Shown here: piece after piece, positions 58,965 to 64,000 of the stretch
Layout of the letters: each line of letters begins with the position of its first letter
Numbering within the stretch: position 1 is the first letter of the stretch
NCBI GenBank assembly: GCA_004347695.1
Contig: SLTK01000004.1
Span: forward strand, 1 to 64,000
Length of the DNA: 64,000 nt
Reading direction: 5' to 3'
Source of the DNA: Chloroflexota bacterium
Lineage (GTDB): Bacteria > Chloroflexota > Anaerolineae > Anaerolineales > Anaerolineaceae
Notes under the pieces: model-generated
Database searches by the model: none
Told to the model about the DNA's origin: nothing
The model's input: the letters and a program-made list of their open reading frames with translations, nothing else
Translations under genes and position numbers: made by a program

Positions 58965-59623
58965 ACCGCTTCTTAAAGTGGATCCTTGTCGTTGTATTTC
59001 TACTTGCTGTCGTAGGATGCCTGGGTTTTATTTTCGGGAACCTGAATGCCCTAATGAAGGTGGACCCAGCACCATCAAGTGTAGATTATTTCGAAGATGT
59101 TAATCATAAGAACGAGGAAATCGAGAGCAAATTGCGGAATGCCCCCTGGCAAGGATTGCGTTTTATCCGGCAAGAACGAACGTGGCGTTTTTATGGGGTA
59201 GCTGGTGAAACCAAACAGATCGATTTTATTCAACCGATGAGCTTGGTGAAAGTCTACTATCTCGAAGCAGACGGTGACCTTAGCTTCACCTGGGCAGCTA
59301 CTGAAATTCAATTTTCTGGAAAACCGGCATATTCATTGATTTCCCATCCTATCCAGGAAGGACAGTTGATTGGAGTTCAACTGAAAGGTGATTATGTCAC
59401 TCAAAATGGCGTTTATTGGGAGGATTGCGAGTCTGATTATTGCCACCTGGCGCAAATGATTGACACCATGATTGTGCTGGATGATGTGGGAACTGGACTC
59501 ACGAACGGGTTTATTCGTTATGGCTGGGAACCGCCAACTTATCCAATGTATGGTTTTTTATGCTGGCAAATCATCTCCACAAATGATGACTCGGATGAGT
59601 CGTTATTAATTGGCCAGGAGTGA
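58961..59623 (+). CDS. Hypothetical membrane-anchored protein in the second Tad set
   Basis: The 220-residue product has an N-terminal hydrophobic segment (WILVVVFLLAVVGCLGFIFG) containing a possible lipobox Cys, then an extracytoplasmic body rich in aromatic residues. A Cys pair is visible (YWEDCESDYCHLAQ). No family recognised. It overlaps cpaF by 4 bases and lies between it and a DNA-binding-like gene, a place where Tad operons often hold variable exported proteins. Confidence 0.55.
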   Translation: MNRFLKWILVVVFLLAVVGCLGFIFGNLNALMKVDPAPSSVDYFEDVNHKNEEIESKLRNAPWQGLRFIRQERTWRFYGVAGETKQIDFIQPMSLVKVYYLEADGDLSFTWAATEIQFSGKPAYSLISHPIQEGQLIGVQLKGDYVTQNGVYWEDCESDYCHLAQMIDTMIVLDDVGTGLTNGFIRYGWEPPTYPMYGFLCWQIISTNDDSDESLLIGQE

Positions 59624-59626
59624 CTT

Positions 59627-60190
59627 ATGGAACCTTGTGATTATCACAAAGATATACATCCAGTCGTCAATCCTGAAACCGGACAGCAGGAATTCCAGGA
59701 TTGTCATCACCCTTTAGCCAGAAAAGATGGAAAGGTGATCTTGAGCCGGCATCTGATGTCAGTCAGCTTAGGACGGTGGCTTCGTTCATTTGAGATTGTT
59801 ATTTATAAGGATGGGAATCCGCAAAACTTGACGATTGAAAATCTAGTTCTGACAACCCTTGGCAAACTTTCACATGACCCGGATCATAAGGCGGTAGTTT
59901 TGATTTGCCCATTTTGCGGAGAACCATTCAAAGTCACGCTATCTCATAAAAATCGACGGATCTACCATAACGATTCCTGCCGAAGGTTGGCTGATCGGAA
60001 ATTTATCATTGATCCAGAAGAATTACGGCAGTTGGTATGGGAAATTCCAACTACTCAGATTGCTGCCTTATATGGAGTTTCTGATAAAGCCGTTGAAAAG
60101 CGCTGCAGGGCGTTAGGTATTCCAAAGCCTCCGCGCGGGTACTGGACCAGACTGGATCGTATAAAAGGTTCTCCGGAGGAAGAGGCATGA
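59627..60190 (+). CDS. HNH-like / zinc-finger / helix-turn-helix protein
   Basis: The 187-residue protein has an HNH-homing-type layout: HHPLARKDGKVILSRHLMSV then EIVIYKDGNPQNLTIENLVL. The usual His-His before the Asp-Gly-Asn is Ile-Tyr, so nuclease activity is doubtful. A C-x-x-C zinc knuckle (ICPFCGEPFKVTL) with a later NDSCRRLADRKF follows, then a helix-turn-helix (TTQIAALYGVSDKAVEKRCR). This arrangement recalls phage and mobile-element HNH proteins turned DNA-binders. Its presence between membrane Tad genes is odd. It overlaps the next gene by 4 bases. Confidence 0.65.
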   Translation: MEPCDYHKDIHPVVNPETGQQEFQDCHHPLARKDGKVILSRHLMSVSLGRWLRSFEIVIYKDGNPQNLTIENLVLTTLGKLSHDPDHKAVVLICPFCGEPFKVTLSHKNRRIYHNDSCRRLADRKFIIDPEELRQLVWEIPTTQIAALYGVSDKAVEKRCRALGIPKPPRGYWTRLDRIKGSPEEEA

Positions 60191-61071
60191 GTCCGTTTCG
60201 ATTCTTAATTGATGCAGGAGCAGTGTTCCTGGCGGGCGGTATCTTTCTGGTTTTATACAATACGCTGTTATCTGGCGTAGAAATTATAGTGAAAACCTGG
60301 CGCAGGACATTTGTATCCTGGGCAGGTCGCCGGCTACGGGCGATGGGCGTCATTCAAGAAAAGCCTTACCAGGCACACAATGAGTTGGATTGGAAGCGAT
60401 TAATTTTATTGATTGCCACGCCAGGGTTAGCAATAGCAGTCCAAGATTTTATGCTCTCACCGCTTGTGCTGGTGATCGGGATGATCATCCTGATTTGGAT
60501 CAACTTTCAGCAAAAACAGGTCGAGCGCGCACAAATCAACGAGGATGCGGAAGCGGTTGCCCTGCAAATTCGGTCATTGATGAGTGTAGATCACTCTCTT
60601 CTGAATGCTTTGATGAAGGTCAAATTGCCTGTGGGAGTGATGAACCACGCCATCGAGCAGGTCGCAAGCCGCTTACGAATGCATCAACCCCCTGCCCAGG
60701 CTGCCCAAGCATTAAAAGGATTACCCGGAAATGTCACATCAAGGCTTTCGGCTTTGATTGCCAATAACGCTCAGCTGACAGAAGAAATTCAGGACGATTT
60801 GCTTGTCTCACTGGAACAGGAAGCTCACCGACAAAAACTGCTACGCTCTAAGACTCGTCAGACCCTTTCGCTTGTTCGTGGAACAATCCGACTGCTACAA
60901 GGTGTAGTTGCCGCTTCCGTCTCCTTCGTAGTTTTATCACCAGCCTGGCGTGATTTTTTCCTGCAAGATGCACCTCATCGGGTGTTACTGGCAGCCATGA
61001 TTTGTGGAGTTGTGCTAGCCAGTCTGTATTTTGAGTACGAAGTCTACCAATTGAGTTTTGGAGAGGTCTAA
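60187..61071 (+). CDS. TadB-like platform protein (second set)
   Basis: The 294-residue protein has an N-terminal helix (DAGAVFLAGGIFLVLYNTLL), a helix pair near 70-110 (LILLIATPGLAIAVQDF, PLVLVIGMIILIWINF) and a C-terminal pair. The cytoplasmic core (ALQIRSLMSVDHSLLNALMK) and EAHRQKLLRSKTRQTLSLVR fit a T2SF-like TadB, although divergent. It precedes tadC with a two-base gap. Confidence 0.72.
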   Translation: MSPFRFLIDAGAVFLAGGIFLVLYNTLLSGVEIIVKTWRRTFVSWAGRRLRAMGVIQEKPYQAHNELDWKRLILLIATPGLAIAVQDFMLSPLVLVIGMIILIWINFQQKQVERAQINEDAEAVALQIRSLMSVDHSLLNALMKVKLPVGVMNHAIEQVASRLRMHQPPAQAAQALKGLPGNVTSRLSALIANNAQLTEEIQDDLLVSLEQEAHRQKLLRSKTRQTLSLVRGTIRLLQGVVAASVSFVVLSPAWRDFFLQDAPHRVLLAAMICGVVLASLYFEYEVYQLSFGEV

Positions 61072-61073
61072 GA

Positions 61074-61910
61074 ATGGATACCTTTTCCCTTGTGGTGGGC
61101 TTTAGTCTGGCAATCGGAGTGGGCATGATTGCCAATACCGTAATATCCATTTTATTTGAAACAGGAAGGAGGCTTAGCCGTCCGATACAGCGTGGACGTT
61201 TACACGCTCTCGGACTCGGGACCAAATATCAAAGCGAAGAGAAAAGAACAGAAGAAGCAATTTTGGGTTTCGGCGACATTCCATGGGGAGCTCTTTATGC
61301 GGGTACAGCCCTGATTGGGCTGATCCTATTGGCAATCTTAGGTCCGCAGCTTCCAAGTATCCGGTTAGGTTTCCTGGCATTGCCAGGCCTGGTGTGGTTA
61401 GCCAAACGCTATTTGATCCAGCAGCGAAAACGGTTCATGGTCGGACAAATTCGACAGTTTTTGATCGATGTGCGTCTACATATGAGCTTGCAAGGTTCGC
61501 TCTTACTTGGATTAGAGAGTTTGGCAAAGACGACCGTCGAAACTTCAGTTGTATACCAACGTCTACAAAAACGGCTGAAGGGTAGTTCTGCTCGCAGTGG
61601 GTTGGATTTGCTTAACCAGTTAGCTGACGATTTGAAATCTCCCCAATTGCTTCGCGTTGTACAACGTGTCCAGGCTGCTCAACAATCCGGAGGAGTCTCC
61701 GATGTTGATCAAGCGATTGCCAGTGTCATCGAAGAATTGAACGAAGAGATCGGTTACCAATCCGAAGAACAGATGCAGCGTTTGCCCCTGCGCATCACCT
61801 TACTGGCTATGCCGTTTCTCCTTGGTCCAATTGTTATCTTGTTGTTTTACCCGCTTGTTGACCGCATCCTGAAAACCCTCTCCGGGGTGTCGATTGGCGG
61901 CGGTTTCTAA
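61074..61910 (+). CDS. TadC-like platform protein (second set)
   Basis: The 278-residue T2SF-domain protein has an N-terminal helix (LVVGFSLAIGVGMIANTVIS), a helix pair around 70-110, a core with QIRQFLIDVRLHMSLQGSLL and a C-terminal pair (ITLLAMPFLLGPIVILLFYP). It ends the ATPase/platform part of the second set. The pilin genes follow after 49 bases. Confidence 0.78.
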   Translation: MDTFSLVVGFSLAIGVGMIANTVISILFETGRRLSRPIQRGRLHALGLGTKYQSEEKRTEEAILGFGDIPWGALYAGTALIGLILLAILGPQLPSIRLGFLALPGLVWLAKRYLIQQRKRFMVGQIRQFLIDVRLHMSLQGSLLLGLESLAKTTVETSVVYQRLQKRLKGSSARSGLDLLNQLADDLKSPQLLRVVQRVQAAQQSGGVSDVDQAIASVIEELNEEIGYQSEEQMQRLPLRITLLAMPFLLGPIVILLFYPLVDRILKTLSGVSIGGGF

Positions 61911-61959
61911 CCCATTTTTCAAAACCCCCGCCCAAAGTGCGAGGGAAAGGAGCCTGTTT

Positions 61960-62130
61960 ATGTTGTTCGATAAGAAAGCATCCGAAATTCCACAGTTTGT
62001 TGTTGTTCTGGCGATCGCCGTTGTCTTGGGAGCAGTGGCTATCTGGGCCATCCTGAGCAATATCGGTACCCAAGGCGGCAGCATTGCGGACTGGATTAAC
62101 AGCATCGCTGTGCCGGCTGCACACCCATAA
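61960..62130 (+). CDS. Flp-like pilin (first of two)
   Basis: A product of 56 residues, chosen from ATG 61960 behind AAAGGAG. Short basic leader (LFDKKASEIPQF), then one hydrophobic helix (VVVLAIAVVLGAVAIWAIL) and a small polar tail. Size and layout fit Flp type IVb pilins, but the usual G-x-x-x-x-E-Y processing motif is replaced by S-E-I-P-Q-F. It may be a minor pilin or structural component. A perfect hairpin follows. Confidence 0.62.
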   Translation: MLFDKKASEIPQFVVVLAIAVVLGAVAIWAILSNIGTQGGSIADWINSIAVPAAHP

Positions 62131-62143
62131 TTTTTAGAAACCT

Positions 62144-62177
62144 GGTAGCTGGTCTTCAGGATAGAAGACCAGCTACC
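62144..62177 (+). terminator. Perfect hairpin between the two pilin genes
   Basis: GGTAGCTGGTCTTC (62144-62157) pairs fully with GAAGACCAGCTACC (62164-62177) around a six-base loop. This is the most stable stem in the window. No T-run follows, so it probably serves as a 3' mRNA stabiliser or partial terminator that raises expression of the first pilin over downstream genes. Confidence 0.75.
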
Positions 62178-62240
62178 ACACATTAACACTCCGCTTCCTC
62201 TGTAAAAGTGTAGAGGAGCGTTCCAAGGAGAGGAGGAATT

Positions 62241-62387
62241 ATGTTACATGATCGAAATGGACAAAGCGTTGTTGAGTATATCGTTGTCCTGGCGATCTTC
62301 ATCGCTCTGGTTGGCAGCGCGCTCTGGGATGTCTTTTCCACTTTAAAGGTCAAGTTCAATGATGTCAACGCCGAAATTGGGTCTTAA
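62241..62387 (+). CDS. flp: Flp pilin (second)
   Basis: The 48-residue product is a classic Flp/Fap pilin: leader LHDRN, processing region GQSVVEYIVVLA (Gly, then Glu-Tyr at +5/+6), hydrophobic helix IVVLAIFIALVGSALW and a short polar tail. The prepilin peptidase needed to cleave it is not in the window. AGGAGG lies at 62230-62235 before ATG 62241. The end overlaps the TadE-like gene by 29 bases. Confidence 0.85.
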   Translation: MLHDRNGQSVVEYIVVLAIFIALVGSALWDVFSTLKVKFNDVNAEIGS

Positions 62388-62805
62388 ATCAGATTCTAAA
62401 GGGCAGGCAGCTGTTGAAGCCTTGTTAGTTCTGATGGTGCTTGCACTGGTCATTTTTGGTGGTATTGAACTCAGCCGTGGAGTGGCCATGAGGCAGGCAT
62501 TGGACAGCAGTGCCAGCGCAGCTGTTCGCGCTTTATCCCTAGATCCTACCCAATGGAGTTATGCAAAGAACTTGATTCAAGAAGGGACGAACCAAAATGT
62601 GATGGGTACGGTTGAGGCTACGACCATTCAAGTTTTTGATGCTGCCGGCACTCCACGGAGTTCTGCCTGGCTTTCAGGCAGCCCATTTGGAACTACTTTT
62701 ATCCTGGAGGCTTCAGCACCATTTCAAGCAGATATTCCCTTTCTTTCTGAGCCTATCATGACAATACGGGTTCAGCACTGGGGAATCGTGGAGCGATATC
62801 CATGA
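62359..62805 (+). CDS. tadE: TadE-like pseudopilin
   Basis: This 148-residue protein has the TadE motif KGQAAVEALLVLMVLALVIF near its start, with Gly-x-x-x-x-Glu as in pilins, and the RQALDSSASAAVRAL helix. A beta-rich C-terminal part follows. TadE/TadF/TadG are pseudopilins needed for Flp assembly. The two ATGs at 62359 and 62362 are inside the end of the Flp gene. It overlaps the next gene by 4 bases. Confidence 0.83.
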   Translation: MMSTPKLGLKSDSKGQAAVEALLVLMVLALVIFGGIELSRGVAMRQALDSSASAAVRALSLDPTQWSYAKNLIQEGTNQNVMGTVEATTIQVFDAAGTPRSSAWLSGSPFGTTFILEASAPFQADIPFLSEPIMTIRVQHWGIVERYP

Positions 62806-63341
62806 TCCCATTACCTTTTAAAGCTTTTACTGGCAATGGGATGATTATTGAAAGAAAAGCACAATCCGCGGTGTGGGGATTACTATCCATCCTCGTGCTT
62901 GTGGTCATTGCAGGTGGACTCGTGGATATTTACAGGATGTATGCAGCGCGTAATTGGGCTTATTCTGTAGCGCAAGAGGCTGCGCTTGCTGGTGCATCCC
63001 GAGGAAGGGACTGGAATGCTGTTCTCAATACAGGCTTTATCCAACTGGATCAAGCCGTGGCTAGTAATGAAGCTCAAAACGTAGTTAATTCTGCTATGCA
63101 AGCGCGTGGAATTATTGGGTACACCTCGTCAGTTTGGGTTCTGCCTGATCCTTTTGGAGGAACGATTTCCGGATTTCCACCCCGTCCAGTTCGCTTGGGA
63201 GATGGATTGAGCGATTGGTCAAGTAATGAACCTGCTGTTGGAGTCTATTTGGAGGTTCCAATCCAATGGACGATTCTGAACATTTTCGGAATCGAATTGA
63301 AAACCGTTCGGGCATTTGCGTCCGCTGGGGTTGTGCAATGA
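62802..63341 (+). CDS. TadE/TadG-like pseudopilin
   Basis: The 179-residue protein has an N-terminal pilin-like helix preceded by Lys-Ala-Gln-Ser-Ala (KAQSAVWGLLSILVLVVIAG), where the Glu at +5 is replaced by Trp. The helical DIYRMYAARNWAYSVAQEA is the TadE/TadG pattern, and a beta-rich C-terminal part ends it. It probably belongs to the pilus base or tip. It overlaps both neighbours by 4 bases. Confidence 0.7.
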   Translation: MIPLPFKAFTGNGMIIERKAQSAVWGLLSILVLVVIAGGLVDIYRMYAARNWAYSVAQEAALAGASRGRDWNAVLNTGFIQLDQAVASNEAQNVVNSAMQARGIIGYTSSVWVLPDPFGGTISGFPPRPVRLGDGLSDWSSNEPAVGVYLEVPIQWTILNIFGIELKTVRAFASAGVVQ

Positions 63342-64000
63342 ATAAATTTTTCTCAAATCTGATGAAACGTAAGAAAACATTTTTGGGAATTATCCTTGCG
63401 ATTGTGATTGGTTTGGTGATCACAATCTCTGCTCTGGCTGATTATGGCCATCCTATCGTTTCCTATAATCGAAATCCCGTTTCGATCACGTTTCCTAGGG
63501 CTGGAAGAATTGTTTTATGGAATGTCATCACCTCAAGCTCACCGGGGTATTTTTCGCGTTATTACTTCATCCGTAATGGCTGCAGAGTCGGGCAGAACTG
63601 CACCTATATGGATGTGATCAACAACCAAACTGTGCTGACCCCGATCACAGTTGCGGCTGGTGAGACAATCCAGATCAGAGGTTGTGATTGTTATGGAGGG
63701 AACTGCGGTTCAGGTGGGTGTGCTAACCCGCATGTGGGTTGGAAAACGCCTCATCACGATTACTTTTGCCCAAATTACTTCTATTCGCAAAACTACAATC
63801 CAAGCGCCGGGGGTAGAGACTTTACCAGTTTAATGACAGCATTCCTCGCTTCCGGGGATACCATTATTGGTACTCCACAATGTTGGGGGGATTGGGATGA
63901 AGATAATAGTAATGGCGGTTATGATCACGACTTTGAAGATTTCGTTTTAATCTGGGCTTATCGAGATACCTTTACTGGCTACCATGACGGAGCCTCTGGA
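63338..64000 (+). CDS. Secreted Cys-rich protein with acidic DUF4114-like motif (runs off window)
   Basis: The open frame (221 codons so far) continues beyond the window. An N-terminal signal peptide (FLGIILAIVIGLVITISALA) is followed by a Tyr/Asn-rich body and Cys pairs (RGCDCYGGNCGSGGCAN, NGCRVGQNC). The segment DEDNSNGGYDHDFEDF resembles the acidic G-G-x-D-x-D-F-x-D motif of DUF4114-like calcium-binding surface proteins. Coupled to the pseudopilin gene by a 4-base overlap, it may be a pilus-tip or surface adhesin. Its function cannot be inferred further. Confidence 0.6.
   Translation, partial: MNKFFSNLMKRKKTFLGIILAIVIGLVITISALADYGHPIVSYNRNPVSITFPRAGRIVLWNVITSSSPGYFSRYYFIRNGCRVGQNCTYMDVINNQTVLTPITVAAGETIQIRGCDCYGGNCGSGGCANPHVGWKTPHHDYFCPNYFYSQNYNPSAGGRDFTSLMTAFLASGDTIIGTPQCWGDWDEDNSNGGYDHDFEDFVLIWAYRDTFTGYHDGASG

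Overview
This window looks like most of an integrative/conjugative element from a Chloroflexota bacterium (probably Anaerolineae-like), carrying a large cargo block. The lineage call is an inference. It rests on NBR1-type Ig lipoproteins with Thr/Pro-rich linkers, Tad-type pilus modules without an outer-membrane secretin, and moderate GC. The first 37 bases are the 3' half of a tRNA with a CAT anticodon on the minus strand. Its 5' half is missing, which is what an integration junction in a tRNA gene looks like. No integrase, relaxase or coupling protein is visible, so the element probably extends beyond 64 kb.

Region 0.4-7.2 kb is the replication/partition module: a conserved hypothetical, ParA, a tandem ribbon-helix-helix protein, a large initiator-like protein with a DnaA N-terminal domain, an SSB-like protein, a membrane protein and a coiled-coil/nuclease-like protein. 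Two clusters of short repeats, one just upstream of and one inside the initiator gene, look like iterons. Region 7.3-12.4 kb holds defence and regulation genes: Abi_2, a sigma-like/partner/ImmA-IrrE module, and a three-gene ubiquitin-like operon (multi-Ub modifier, E2/E1-like enzyme, DUF6527).

Region 12.4-35.4 kb is cargo flanked by two diverged direct copies of one gene, the left copy truncated. It starts with a thiol/redox cluster: a probable selenocysteine rhodanese, DUF1573, a split GlcD/GlcF-like oxidoreductase, a CcdA-like membrane protein and a DsbA-like protein. A metal-resistance cluster follows: two P1B ATPases, CzrA-like and CmtR-like sensors, LspA and methyltransferases. The last part is a membrane-lipid cluster: response regulator, SPW protein, radical SAM, patatin, cyclopropane synthase and DegV.

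Region 35.3-39.8 kb carries an autoregulated RHH protein, an ECF sigma factor with a membrane anti-sigma/beta-propeller protein, and an NBR1-Ig lipoprotein. From 40 kb to the end lie secretion/pilus operons: VirB8-like and other membrane proteins, a VirB4/HerA-type ATPase with a large Ser/Thr-rich insert, and two complete sets of Tad proteins (CpaB, TadZ/CpaE, CpaF, TadB, TadC). Two pilins, TadE/TadG-like pseudopilins and a secreted Cys-rich protein follow. An AbiE toxin-antitoxin pair and a zinc-ribbon gene interrupt the first Tad set. The two secretion operons start with related promoter/terminator leaders that look like attenuators.

The strongest candidates for new biology are the in-frame UGA rhodanese, the paired leader RNAs, the out-of-frame iteron-like array inside the initiator gene, and the VirB4 plus duplicated Tad machinery.
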